A stretch of DNA of 64,000 nucleotides from Pseudooceanicola sediminis (GCF_003575965.1 NZ_QWJJ01000002.1:186001-250000), one strand, 5' to 3'. Positions 51,760 to 60,603 are shown, counted from the first letter of the stretch. Made by a program: numbers and translations. Notes: a model not told the origin generated them from the sequence alone.

Positions 51760-52965
51760 ATGAAGAGCCTGAGAACCGGATACATCACCGGCGCAGCCCT
51801 GGGCGTGCTCTGGTCCTTCACCATGGCAGTGACCGTGGCCGTCGCGATGAGCTTTGCCACCGGCGACGGCTTTCGTCCCGGCACTCTGGGCATTGTCCTG
51901 TCGGGCCTGCTGTGCGGCGCCCTGTCCGCGCGCGTGGGTCGCTGGGTCGCACCGGTGGCCGGCGTCGTGATCTATGCCGTGCTGACCGCTGTCGGCCTGC
52001 CCCCTGTCGTCGCCGAGGGAGGGATGCTGCATGTCGTGTTGAGCGCGGTAATCGGCGGCGCTGTTGTCGGGCTGGGCATGTGGGCGATCAGTGGCGACCT
52101 GCCGCCCGGTGCGCTGACCCGGCATGAGTTCGAGGCGTCGATCATCCGGTTTCTGACCGGGTTCGGCTATGTCTTCTTCACCGCCATCGTGGTGATCCCC
52201 TTCTACGTCATGGTGATGACCAGCCTGAAAAGCCAGCAGGCGCTGTTGCAGAATCCGCTCGATTTCAGCCTGGACCTGTCGCGCGGATGGGACCTGCTCC
52301 GCAGCTACCGGGAATTGCTGACCGACTACAACTTTGGTCAATACCTCTGGACCAGCTTCTTTATCTCGGTCCTTACGGTGTTGATCACCTTGGCTTTTTC
52401 GATCCCAGGTGCCTATGCCGTCGCACGCCTGCGGTTTCGTGGCCGCGCCGCGATGTCCCGGTCGGTGCTGTTGATCTACATGGTGCCGATGATCGTTCTG
52501 GCGCTGCCGATCTACATCGGCTTTTCGATGGCCGGGCTGCGCAATACCGTGTTCGGGATCATCGTGATCTATCCGGTCACCACCATCCCGGTCGCGCTGT
52601 ACATGCTTCAGGGCTATTTTCGCGGGTTGCCCGCCGAGGTCGAGGAGGCGGGGCTGATGGACGGCCTGTCGCGCCTTGCCGTGATCTGGAAGATCACGTT
52701 GCCGCTGTCCCTGCCCGCCTTGGCGTCCGTGTCGCTCTATGTCTTCATGATTGCATGGAACGAATTCCTGTTGGCTTTCATGCTGTTGGACGACCCTTCA
52801 AAGTTTACTCTGACCCGGGGGATCGCCAGCCTGAACTCTTCGGAGATACCGCGGCAGCACCTGATGGCGGGGGCCGTGATCGCGACCGTCCCGATCATGG
52901 GGCTGTTCCTGGGGCTGGAAAGATTCATGACACGCGGGCTTACCGCGGGATCTGTGAAAGGATGA
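51760..52965 (+). CDS. Sugar ABC permease (MalG-type) with extra N-terminal membrane domain
   Basis: A 401-residue permease, about 120 longer than MalG-type proteins (about 280). Residues 1-112 contain four additional hydrophobic segments (about 8-32, 42-62, 65-85, 88-110). Then a normal MalG-like core starts at about 130, beginning FVFF-like VFFTAIVVIPFYVMVMTSLK, with EAA loop EVEEAGLMDGLSRLAVIWK near 288. The extra domain is of unknown function. It lies 28 bp after the first permease and 4 bp before the ATPase gene. Confidence 0.9.
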   Translation: MKSLRTGYITGAALGVLWSFTMAVTVAVAMSFATGDGFRPGTLGIVLSGLLCGALSARVGRWVAPVAGVVIYAVLTAVGLPPVVAEGGMLHVVLSAVIGGAVVGLGMWAISGDLPPGALTRHEFEASIIRFLTGFGYVFFTAIVVIPFYVMVMTSLKSQQALLQNPLDFSLDLSRGWDLLRSYRELLTDYNFGQYLWTSFFISVLTVLITLAFSIPGAYAVARLRFRGRAAMSRSVLLIYMVPMIVLALPIYIGFSMAGLRNTVFGIIVIYPVTTIPVALYMLQGYFRGLPAEVEEAGLMDGLSRLAVIWKITLPLSLPALASVSLYVFMIAWNEFLLAFMLLDDPSKFTLTRGIASLNSSEIPRQHLMAGAVIATVPIMGLFLGLERFMTRGLTAGSVKG

Positions 52966-52969
52966 GGCG

Positions 52970-54016
52970 ATGAGCGCTATCACATTGAAAGCAGTCGAAA
53001 AATGGTACGGCCCGGTCCAGGTGATCAAGGGCATCGACCTTGAGGTGCACCCCGGCGAATTCGTCGTGTTCGTCGGCCCGTCGGGTTGCGGCAAATCCAC
53101 TCTTCTGCGGATGATCGGCGGGCTGGAGGAGATCAGCCGGGGGCAGTTGCTGATCGACGGGCGCGACGCCACCAGCGAGGCCCCGAGCCAGCGCGGGTTA
53201 TCGATGGTGTTCCAGAGCTATGCGCTTTATCCGCACATGTCCGTGGCCGACAACATGGGCTTCAGTCTGAAAACCGCCGGAGCGCCGAAGTCGGAGATCG
53301 ATGCCAAGGTCGGCACCGCCGCCGAGGTGCTGAAGCTGGAGGAGCTGCTGGACCGGCGGCCCAAGGACCTGTCCGGCGGGCAACGGCAGCGGGTGGCCAT
53401 CGGGCGATCCATCGTGCGCGATCCGACGGCGTTTTTGTTCGATGAACCGCTGTCTAACCTGGACGCCGCGCTGCGCGTCGAGATGCGGTATGAAATTGCC
53501 AAGCTGCACCAACGCCTTGAAAAAGCGATGATTTACGTGACCCATGACCAGGTCGAAGCGATGACGCTGGCAGATCGGATCGTGGTTCTGGACGCCGGGC
53601 GTATCGCGCAGGTCGGCACCCCGCGCGAGCTGTACGAGCGGCCGGCGAACCTGTTCGTGGCGCAGTTCATCGGGTCGCCCAAGATGAACGTATTGCCCTG
53701 CACCACCGTGGAAGGCAGCTGGAAGATCGAAGGCGGACGGGGCGATATCGGGGCCCCGGAGGGGGCCGTGCACCTTGGAATCCGGCCCGAACATATCGAA
53801 GTGCTGCCCGCTGGCCAGGGGGATTGCGACGTACGTCTGGATGTCGTGGAATACCTTGGCGCGGATACCTTTCTGGTCTGTGACGGCGGGCCGATGGGCC
53901 GGCTGACGGTGCGGGTCATCGGCAATACCGTGCTGCGCCCCGGCGCCGATTGCGGGCTGCGGTTCGACCGGACGCGGATGAGCTTTTTCGACGAGACCGG
54001 CAAGACGTTGCGCTGA
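52970..54016 (+). CDS. Sugar ABC transporter ATPase (MalK/UgpC family)
   Basis: The 348-residue ATPase that drives the importer. Walker A is GPSGCGKST (about 38-46), Q-loop VFQSYALYPHM, signature LSGGQRQRVAIGRSIV (about 134), Walker B FLFDEPLSNLDA (about 158) and the switch His in YVTHDQVEA. A C-terminal TOBE regulatory domain includes LGIRPEHI near 265. The gene lies 4 bp after the second permease, closing the operon. A copy of the ACCG repeat follows. Confidence 0.95.
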   Translation: MSAITLKAVEKWYGPVQVIKGIDLEVHPGEFVVFVGPSGCGKSTLLRMIGGLEEISRGQLLIDGRDATSEAPSQRGLSMVFQSYALYPHMSVADNMGFSLKTAGAPKSEIDAKVGTAAEVLKLEELLDRRPKDLSGGQRQRVAIGRSIVRDPTAFLFDEPLSNLDAALRVEMRYEIAKLHQRLEKAMIYVTHDQVEAMTLADRIVVLDAGRIAQVGTPRELYERPANLFVAQFIGSPKMNVLPCTTVEGSWKIEGGRGDIGAPEGAVHLGIRPEHIEVLPAGQGDCDVRLDVVEYLGADTFLVCDGGPMGRLTVRVIGNTVLRPGADCGLRFDRTRMSFFDETGKTLR

Positions 54017-54045
54017 GCCGGGGCGCAACGTCGGTCTATCCGGGC

Positions 54046-54116
54046 TAAACCCTTGATATCGCCGGATTCGAACGTCGGTATTTGGGCGGTATCTATACGG
54101 TATCTGAACGGTGTTT
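54046..54116 (-). repeat. ACCG 11-bp-phased repeat, copy 3
   Basis: Third copy of the 71-bp element, on the minus strand. Its cores appear on the plus strand as CGGT at 54076, 54087, 54098 and 54109, again 11 bp apart. It aligns without gaps to copies 1 and 2, closest to copy 2. It ends 17 bp before the GST start codon and lies 29 bp after the ATPase stop. Confidence 0.87.
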
Positions 54117-54133
54117 TTTGAAAGGGGCGGAAC

Positions 54134-54856
54134 GTGGCGCAGTACACTCTGTATTATTGGCCGATCCCGTTTCGTGGCGCGTTCGTGCGCGCCGCTCTGG
54201 CCCATGCCGGGGCAAGCTGGGACGAGGCCGGGTTCGACGCGACGCTTGATCAACGCGCCGCCGATCCCGCGCAGCAACTGGTGCCCCACATGGGGCCGCC
54301 CGTTCTGGTGGAGCACGCCACGGGGCTGAGCCTGTCGCAGATGCCGGCGATCCTGATCTACCTGGGCGAGGCGCATGGGCTGCTGGGCCAGGACAGGGCC
54401 CAAAAGGCGCTGTGCCTGAAGTTGATCAGCGATGCCAACGACGTGTTGTACGAGATGACCCGCTATAACGGCGCGCAGGTCTGGACCAGTGAGAGCTGGG
54501 CCGCGTTCCAGCCGCGCCTGGCCCGATGGATGGCGATTTTCGAACAGCTTGGCCTGCGCCATGGGCTGCGGCGGGAAGACGGCTATATGCTGGGCACCGA
54601 AGCGCCGAATATGGCAGATTTGGTGGTATCGACGCTTTGGGGAACCATGACGGACCGGTTTCCGCCCCTGCGGACGCTGCTGGACACCCACGCCCCGGCA
54701 ATCGCTGGCCTGTCCGACCGGATCGCTGCCCTGCCCGCGCAGGCCGCCCTGATCGAACGATCCCGCGCAACCTATGGCTCTGCCTGGTGCGGGGGCCAGA
54801 TCGAGGCGTCCTTGCGCGCGGTATTGGCGGGCGATGCAGGCGGCACACCTGGCTGA
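54134..54856 (+). CDS. Glutathione S-transferase family protein
   Basis: A 240-residue GST-fold protein. The N-terminal thioredoxin-like domain reads YTLYYWPIPFRGAFVRAAL and PPVLVEH with the cis-Pro, then LSQMPAILIYLGE, where Ser/Gln would contact glutathione. The C-terminal helical domain ends with a Cys-containing tail. AAAGGGGC lies before the ATG. A direct repeat of CTGACGCCCACCC spans the stop codon. Role could be detoxification or thiol transfer; no partner gene is evident. Confidence 0.85.
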   Translation: MAQYTLYYWPIPFRGAFVRAALAHAGASWDEAGFDATLDQRAADPAQQLVPHMGPPVLVEHATGLSLSQMPAILIYLGEAHGLLGQDRAQKALCLKLISDANDVLYEMTRYNGAQVWTSESWAAFQPRLARWMAIFEQLGLRHGLRREDGYMLGTEAPNMADLVVSTLWGTMTDRFPPLRTLLDTHAPAIAGLSDRIAALPAQAALIERSRATYGSAWCGGQIEASLRAVLAGDAGGTPG

Positions 54857-54968
54857 CGCCCACCCGACTGACGCCCACCCAGCCTGTGCGTGACCGCGCC
54901 GCTGTCGGAGACGCCGCAGAGGCTGCCGGTACCTGTCTGTAGATCGGCCGGCGGCGCGCGGCGCGGTG

Positions 54969-55355
54969 TCAGGCGGCGTCGACGGCCTTTTGCAACAGGT
55001 CCCGCACCTGGGCGGCCACGCCTTTCAGCGCGTCATTGTGGATGGCGGTCATCGAGGCAACGGGGTCAATCGCGCTGACCTCGACCCCCGCGTCGGTCTG
55101 GCGCAGGATCACGTTGCAGGGCAGCATGGCACCGACACGCGGTTCCATCCCGATCGCCGCGTGCGCCATTGCGGGATTGCAGGCCCCGAGGATGACATAG
55201 GGGGCCAGATCCACGTCGAGCTTTTTCTTCATCGTCGCGGCCACGTCGATTTCGGTCAGCACGCCGAAACCGTTTGCCGCCAGCGCGGCGCGGGTGCGTG
55301 TGTCGATGTCTGCGAAATCGGCGCCCGCGAACAGGCGATCGAAGGTATAAGGCAT
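54969..55355 (-). CDS. DUF302 domain protein
   Basis: A 128-residue DUF302-fold protein. The typical elements are an N-terminal YTFDRLFAGADFADID, GFGVLTEIDVAATMKKKLD, YVILGACNPAMAHAAI with the family's conserved Cys, GAMLPCNVILR and VSAIDPVASM. DUF302 proteins are small, sometimes periplasmic, with unknown function. No signal peptide is seen here. GGGAG lies 10 bases before the ATG at 55355. It converges with the GST gene. Confidence 0.88.
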   Translation of the reverse strand: MPYTFDRLFAGADFADIDTRTRAALAANGFGVLTEIDVAATMKKKLDVDLAPYVILGACNPAMAHAAIGMEPRVGAMLPCNVILRQTDAGVEVSAIDPVASMTAIHNDALKGVAAQVRDLLQKAVDAA

Positions 55356-55572
55356 CCTGCGTCTCTCCCTTTGGGAACGTGGGCCGGTCGGCCCCGTGCC
55401 ACAGCCAGGCATTCCACCTCCGACATTAAAGCATTCAGCTCAATGAATATGGAGAGGGTCCGGCGCGGCACCCTGATCTTTGCGCGCTGCACGGCGGCGG
55501 CACCCCGCATGCGCGCGCCGACCCCGTGGGCGGGCGGCACGGTCGTGCGGGGGCCAGATGGTGTGGGCGGGA

Positions 55573-56520
55573 TCAGGCGGCGGGGTTTGCCACGCTCCAA
55601 TCCGCGTACCAGGTGCGGAACAGGGTGAACTGGGCCTCGATATAGTTGCGCTGTGCGTCCGACAGCGCGTCCTCTTCGTTGAAATGCAGGGTGTAGGCCG
55701 CGTCACCGCCCAGAACCATCAGGTGCTTGTAGTACAGAACCAGGTCGGGGCCTTCGTCGAAGGATGACAGCACACCGAGCGCCGCGTCGAGTTCGAGTGC
55801 CTGGGCGCGGGCCTTTGCATCGCCGGTCGCGGCCTTTTTGCACAGAGAGACAAGGTGCAACACTTCGCGCGGCAGGGCGTTGCCGATGCCGGTGATCGCG
55901 CCGGTCGCGCCGCAATTGACGAAGCCGTGAAAGACGTTGGTGTCGACGCCGACCATCAGGGTCACGTCATCGCCCTGCGAGGTGATGTTTTCCGCCGCAT
56001 AGCGCAGGTCGGCGGCACCGCCGAATTCCTTGAAGCCGATCAGGTTGGGATGTTCGGCGCGCAGGGCAAAGAACAGGTCGGCGCGGGTGGCAAAGCCGTA
56101 GTAGGGGCTGTTGTAGATGACGGCGGGCAGGTCGGGCGCGGCGGCAAGGATCGCCTTGAAATGCGCCTTTTGGGCGGCGGGCGAGGTGCCGCGCGACAGG
56201 ACGCGGGGGATGACCATCAGGCCCTTGGCCCCGACCTCGGCCGCATGGGCGGCGTGGGCCACGGCCTCTTTCGTGTTCACGGCGCCGGTGCCGACGACAA
56301 CGGGGATGCCGGCGGCGGCCAGTCGCGCCACGCCTTCGCGGCGCTGGTCATCGGTCAGCAGCGGCCAGTCGCCCATGGAGCCGCAGTAGACCACGGCCGA
56401 CATGCCTGCCGCGATCAGCGATCTGGCCGTCGCGACAAGGGCGTCGTAGTCGGGCTGCCGGTCGGGGGTGCAGGGCGTCATCAGCGCGGGGATGGAGCCG
56501 GTGAAGATGGTGTCGGTCAT
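55573..56520 (-). CDS. Dihydrodipicolinate synthase/NAL-family lyase or deaminase
   Basis: A (beta/alpha)8 Schiff-base enzyme of the DapA/NanA superfamily, 315 residues. The Schiff-base Lys is in IGFKEFGG (about 168) and the catalytic Tyr in VIYNSPYYGF (about 140). The substrate loop reads VVYCGSMGDWPL, not the GTTGE of true DapA, so it is not the lysine-pathway enzyme. Its sequence style fits the group linked to 4-hydroxyproline catabolism (pyrroline-4-hydroxy-2-carboxylate deaminase), but no other hydroxyproline gene is present. It is downstream of a TRAP transporter in the same direction. Confidence 0.82.
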   Translation of the reverse strand: MTDTIFTGSIPALMTPCTPDRQPDYDALVATARSLIAAGMSAVVYCGSMGDWPLLTDDQRREGVARLAAAGIPVVVGTGAVNTKEAVAHAAHAAEVGAKGLMVIPRVLSRGTSPAAQKAHFKAILAAAPDLPAVIYNSPYYGFATRADLFFALRAEHPNLIGFKEFGGAADLRYAAENITSQGDDVTLMVGVDTNVFHGFVNCGATGAITGIGNALPREVLHLVSLCKKAATGDAKARAQALELDAALGVLSSFDEGPDLVLYYKHLMVLGGDAAYTLHFNEEDALSDAQRNYIEAQFTLFRTWYADWSVANPAA

Positions 56521-56642
56521 GGTCTTTGGTCCTTGGGGTTGGGGCAGGGTGCAGGGCACCGCCGGGCAACAGGGTGCTGCCCGCAGGTCTGGCCGTCAGG
56601 GGTGCGGCGCGCGGCGCCACGGGTTTCGGGGGTAAGCGGGGG

Positions 56643-57956
56643 CTAGAACCCCACGATCTGGTCGGGCAGCCAGGTCGCCAGCGCCGGAAACAGCGCCACG
56701 ATGGCGAGGGTTGCCAGTTGCAAGAGGATGAAGGGAACAACGCCCCGGCACATCTGGCCATAGGTCATGTCGGGCGGGGCGATGGATTTGAGGTAGAAGA
56801 TGGACGAGGCCATTGGCGGCGTCAGATAGCTGGTCTGGATGACGATGATCGCCATGGTGCCGAACCACACCGGGTCGATCCCGGCCTGACGGATGAAGGG
56901 GGCGAACAGCGGCACGCAGATCAGCACGTTCGCCGTCCAGTCCAGCACGAAGCCCAGCAGCAGCACGATCAGCAGGAAGAACACGATCATGCCCGCATCG
57001 CCAAAGCCCGCCGCCTGCACCGCGTCGCGGATCAGACGGGAGCCGCCATTGGCTGCGAAGGTGCCCATGAACATCGTCCCCGCCGCCACGATCAACAGGA
57101 TCATGGCCGAGATGCGGACGGTGATCTTGAGCGACTCGGACAGCATCGGTAGGCTGAAACGCCCGTACAGGATGCAGAGCAGCAGCGCACCGACAGCCCC
57201 GACCGCCGCCGCCTCGGTCGGAGAGGCGATCCCGGCGAGGAGCGAGCCGAGAACGGCAAAGATCAGCGCGCAGATCGGCAGCATCGAGGTGAAGGTCAGC
57301 CACAGCTTGTCGCGCAGGGACATGGTCGTGACGTCATCGACGAAATCCACGGCCTCGGGCGGGTCGATCATGCCCTGGATGATCAGGTAGGCGATGAACA
57401 GCACGATCATCAGCAGGCCGGGCAGCATCATGCCCGCCAGCAGCTCGCCCACCGAAATCTGCGCCAGCGCGGCATACATCACGGCAATGACCGAAGGCGG
57501 GATCATCGTGCCGAGCGAACCACCGGCGCAGATGGTGCCGGCGATCAGGCTGTTCTTGTAGCGATACCGTTGCATCGCGGGGATCGCCATCATGCCGATC
57601 ATCACCTCGACCGCGCCGACAACCCCGGCGGCGGCGGCAAAGACCGCACCCATGGCGATGGTGGCGACGGCCAGACCGCCGGGCAGGCGACCGAGCCATA
57701 TCTGCATGACGCGGAACAGCCGCTCGGCGATGCCGGAACGTTCGAGGATCGCGCCCATCAGCACGAACATCGGGATGGCCGACAGGATGAAGTTGGTCGC
57801 CGCGGAATAGAACGAACCGTAGAGCTGCCCGAAGGCGTTCGGGCCGAAGGCCAGCAGCCCGGCCCCGGCCGACACGACGATCAGCGAAAAGGCGATGGGG
57901 ATGCCGGTCAGCACCAGAACGAACAGCAACGGAAACATGAAGGCGGCAACGGACAT
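56643..57956 (-). CDS. dctM: TRAP transporter large permease DctM
   Basis: The 437-residue translocator of a tripartite ATP-independent periplasmic transporter, with about 12 hydrophobic segments. It opens MSVAAFMFPLLFVLVLTGIPI, and GTICAGGSLGTMIPPSVIAVMYA near 150 (core LGTMIPPS) and YLTPPMASSIFYLKSIAP near 390 are DctM signatures. The ATG at 57956 is used; an open frame continues upstream over dctQ but has no homology. It follows dctQ by 5 bp. Confidence 0.95.
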   Translation of the reverse strand: MSVAAFMFPLLFVLVLTGIPIAFSLIVVSAGAGLLAFGPNAFGQLYGSFYSAATNFILSAIPMFVLMGAILERSGIAERLFRVMQIWLGRLPGGLAVATIAMGAVFAAAAGVVGAVEVMIGMMAIPAMQRYRYKNSLIAGTICAGGSLGTMIPPSVIAVMYAALAQISVGELLAGMMLPGLLMIVLFIAYLIIQGMIDPPEAVDFVDDVTTMSLRDKLWLTFTSMLPICALIFAVLGSLLAGIASPTEAAAVGAVGALLLCILYGRFSLPMLSESLKITVRISAMILLIVAAGTMFMGTFAANGGSRLIRDAVQAAGFGDAGMIVFFLLIVLLLGFVLDWTANVLICVPLFAPFIRQAGIDPVWFGTMAIIVIQTSYLTPPMASSIFYLKSIAPPDMTYGQMCRGVVPFILLQLATLAIVALFPALATWLPDQIVGF

Positions 57957-57961
57957 CAGGC

Positions 57962-58477
57962 TTATGCCTCCAGATCGAAGGAAGAACGGGTCTGGCCGAC
58001 GAAGGCCCGCAGACCCTGCACCGCGACTTGCAGCGTCAGGGCGACAAGGCCGAGGGCGAGCAGGCTGTAGAACGGCCACATCAGTGGCGCCCATGGGCTG
58101 ACCATCTCGACCTCGGCGGTGGTCCAGGCCCGCAGCGCGCGGTTGATCGCGAACCACGACAGCCCGGCAAAGATCGGCATCAGCAGAAAGAAGAAGACCA
58201 CGCCTTCGATGCCGCGGCGCAGGCGGGGCGGCAGTTTTTCCGCCAGAAAGTCGATGCGCACATGGGCGTCTTCGCGCAGGGCATAGGCGGCCCCGAGGAT
58301 GAACAGCGTGCCGGTGCACATGTAGGAGATATCGAACGCCCAGATCGTCGGCGCGCTGAAGATATAGCGCGCCACGACCTCGAAGATCATCGAGGTGACC
58401 AGCACGATCGCCACGCCATCGGCGATGCGCGACAGCACCAGCGATATTCCGTCGACGATTGCAAACAGCCTTGTCAT
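57962..58477 (-). CDS. dctQ: TRAP transporter small permease DctQ
   Basis: The 171-residue small membrane subunit with four hydrophobic segments. EVVARYIF, the central ALREDAHVRIDFL (typical of DctQ) and LALGLVALTLQV near the C-terminus are visible. The ATG at 58477 follows GAGG; a GTG three codons earlier is the alternative. It lies 33 bp after dctP and 5 bp before dctM. Confidence 0.92.
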   Translation of the reverse strand: MTRLFAIVDGISLVLSRIADGVAIVLVTSMIFEVVARYIFSAPTIWAFDISYMCTGTLFILGAAYALREDAHVRIDFLAEKLPPRLRRGIEGVVFFFLLMPIFAGLSWFAINRALRAWTTAEVEMVSPWAPLMWPFYSLLALGLVALTLQVAVQGLRAFVGQTRSSFDLEA

Positions 58478-58510
58478 GTTGGTCACCTCGTTTTCAGATC
58501 CGTTTCGGGA

Positions 58511-59572
58511 TCAGTCCTGGTTGCGGATCAGGTACTTGCTTTCGGCCGACCACGTGGCCTCGAATGCCTTGTACCGGGTCAGCAGCTCGTCCATCGCGGG
58601 TTTGCCGGCCTCTTTTTCGGCCTCGGCCTTTTTGGTGATCCAGTCGACGCCGGCGTCCGTCAGCTCGGTCACGAAGGCAGGGTCCAGGGTGATGATCTCG
58701 TTCTTGCCGCTGCGATAGGTTTCCATCGCTTTCACGTCGGCGCTGTAGAAATGGATCAGACCTTCCATCGTGGTGATTTCGGCGGCCTTTTCGATCAGCG
58801 GCTTGAGGTCGTCGTCAAGCGCATCCCAGGTTTCCTGTTTCAGCACGACTTCCCACAGGAAGGTCGGCTGGTGAACACCGGGAACGATGATGTACTTGGC
58901 AGCTTCGTGGAACCCTTCGGGCAGGTTCGCGGAGGGCGGGCCCCATTCGATCAGGTCGACGCCCTTGCGTTGCAGCAGGGTATAGATTTCCCCGGGCGGC
59001 ACGACGGTGGGAACGGCGCCAAAGTATTCGCGCATCACTTCGGCCCAGGGACCGGAGGTGCGATATTTCATGCCCTTGAGGTCAGCGGCGGTTTTGATCG
59101 GCACGTTGGAATGGGCCATGATCTCGGACGAGCCGATGCCGACGACCAGGCTTTTGAAGCCTTCGCTGGCGCGCAGGTCATACAGGGCTTCCTTGCCGCC
59201 ATCCTCGTAGATCCAGGTGATATAGGCCTCGGGGCCCATGCCACCGGGGAAACCGGCAAAGACCGCGTTGATCGGGTCCTGGTTGACCAGGTAGCTGGGG
59301 GTCGAATGGCCCGCCTGGATGATACCGTCGCGCACGCCGTCATACACCTGAAGGGCAGGGACGAGGACACCGGCACCGAAGGGTTCGATTTCGACCCGGC
59401 CGCTGGTCAGCAGGTCGACGTTGTCGGCAAAGCGTTCGAGGAAGTTGACATAGAAGGGCGATCCTTCGGGAACCGAGGTCGGCACCTGCCAGGTGACATC
59501 TGCCGCCGTCGCGGGGATCGCGGCTGCGAGCAGGGGGGCGATCAGCGCCCAACGTTTCATGGTCTTGAACAT
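58511..59572 (-). CDS. dctP: TRAP transporter substrate-binding protein DctP
   Basis: The periplasmic receptor, 353 residues, with a Sec signal peptide (about 1-27, ending PATAA). The conserved Arg that binds a substrate carboxylate is expected in KYRTSGPW near residue 170. AGHSTPSYLVNQDP and WEVVLKQETWDAL are family blocks. AGGAG is 12 bases before the ATG. It is first in the dctPQM run and preceded by a long palindrome that the GntR protein may bind. Substrate unknown, likely a carboxylate. Confidence 0.92.
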   Translation of the reverse strand: MFKTMKRWALIAPLLAAAIPATAADVTWQVPTSVPEGSPFYVNFLERFADNVDLLTSGRVEIEPFGAGVLVPALQVYDGVRDGIIQAGHSTPSYLVNQDPINAVFAGFPGGMGPEAYITWIYEDGGKEALYDLRASEGFKSLVVGIGSSEIMAHSNVPIKTAADLKGMKYRTSGPWAEVMREYFGAVPTVVPPGEIYTLLQRKGVDLIEWGPPSANLPEGFHEAAKYIIVPGVHQPTFLWEVVLKQETWDALDDDLKPLIEKAAEITTMEGLIHFYSADVKAMETYRSGKNEIITLDPAFVTELTDAGVDWITKKAEAEKEAGKPAMDELLTRYKAFEATWSAESKYLIRNQD

Positions 59573-59886
59573 GGGAAGGTCAAAAGCTCCTGTTGTGCGC
59601 TGCGAAGGAAAGCACGCCGCAGCGTTATTGTTGGCCGGTCGCGCAGACGGGGTCGCACGACCGGAACACCCCGTCGAAGGGACGATGCAGAAACCATACA
59701 TATTTGTATTTTTCGTGTCGACATGAAAAATATTCGATAGATACTGTGATTAAGTCACTACGATTTATCGGTAATTTTTCACGCCGCCGGTTTTCGCGCG
59801 CTGAATGGCCCCCGTGCGCGGCCTTGCGCAGGGCGAACGGACCTTGATTCGGCACATGGGTGAATTGGCCGTCGAGGCCCGCGAAA
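59573..59886. promoter_or_regulatory. dctP control region
   Basis: A 314-bp gap between dctP (start) and the GntR gene (stop). It holds the predicted dctP promoter and the palindromic operator listed separately. The rest, 59733-59886, is AT-rich near 59740-59780 with no gene and no clear terminator. Confidence 0.55.
59693..59732 (-). promoter_or_regulatory. Predicted dctP promoter overlapping a 26-bp palindrome
   Basis: 59707-59732 is a palindrome centred on TGTCGACA in which 12 of 13 base pairs match. On the minus strand TCGACA (59721-59716), a 17-bp spacer and TATGGT (59698-59693) form a plausible promoter whose -35 lies inside the palindrome. This arrangement suits repression by the GntR protein. 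Confidence 0.6.
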
Positions 59887-60603
59887 TTACAGCGTGATGT
59901 CGCCGTTTTCGCGCCGGTCGGCGGTGATATAGGCCTGGATCTGGCGGACGATCTGATCGGCGTGCTGCTTGGCAATGCGGTCGGCGGCAGGCACGTCGGA
60001 GGCTTCGATGGCGCGCACCATCTCTTCGTGTTCGTCCAGGAACAGCGGCGGCAGATCGTCATTGAAGGACGAATAATAGAACCGCAGCAGGCGGCGCCCC
60101 TCGTCCAGCAGGCGGTCGAACAATTCGCAGTAGTAGCGATTGCGCCCGGCCAGCGCGATGGCCGAATGGAAATCGCGGTTCACCTCGATCATGTCGGACA
60201 CGTCGCGGGCGGCAACGGCCTCGGCATAGCCCTGCTGCAAGTCGCGGATCGCGACGATGTCCGCCGCCGTCCGGTTGGCCGCCGCCAGTCGCGTGGTGAC
60301 GCGGTACATCAACGTCAGGGCATCGAAGAACTGGGGCAGGTCGAGCAGGTCGATGGGTGCCACGATGGTCGAGCGGTTGGGCAGCGCCAGCACCAGCCCT
60401 TCGCCCGACAGCTTGATCAGCGCCTCGCGGATCGGGGTGCGTGACATGCCGAAACGTTCGGTCAGGTTGGTTTCGTCGATCGGGCTGCCGGGGCGCAGGC
60501 GCAGTTCGAGGATTTCGCGCTTGAGCGTGTCATAGACCGTCGCGACACCGGACCCGCGCCGGCGTTTGGTCTGTTCGAGCGATGGAATCGTCGGTTTGTC
60601 CAT
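59887..60603 (-). CDS. GntR-family regulator, FadR/FCD type
   Basis: A 238-residue regulator. The winged HTH (about 20-85) contains LKREILELRLRPGSPIDETNLTERFGMSRTPIREAL (core LRPGSPI, SRTPIREAL), and the C-terminal FCD effector domain has Asp/His ligands in NRDFHSAIA and EHEEMVRAI. FCD members typically respond to organic acids. It is upstream of dctP on the same strand and shares a TGTCGACA site with dctP. It probably controls the TRAP and DapA-like genes and itself. Confidence 0.92.
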   Translation of the reverse strand: MDKPTIPSLEQTKRRRGSGVATVYDTLKREILELRLRPGSPIDETNLTERFGMSRTPIREALIKLSGEGLVLALPNRSTIVAPIDLLDLPQFFDALTLMYRVTTRLAAANRTAADIVAIRDLQQGYAEAVAARDVSDMIEVNRDFHSAIALAGRNRYYCELFDRLLDEGRRLLRFYYSSFNDDLPPLFLDEHEEMVRAIEASDVPAADRIAKQHADQIVRQIQAYITADRRENGDITL

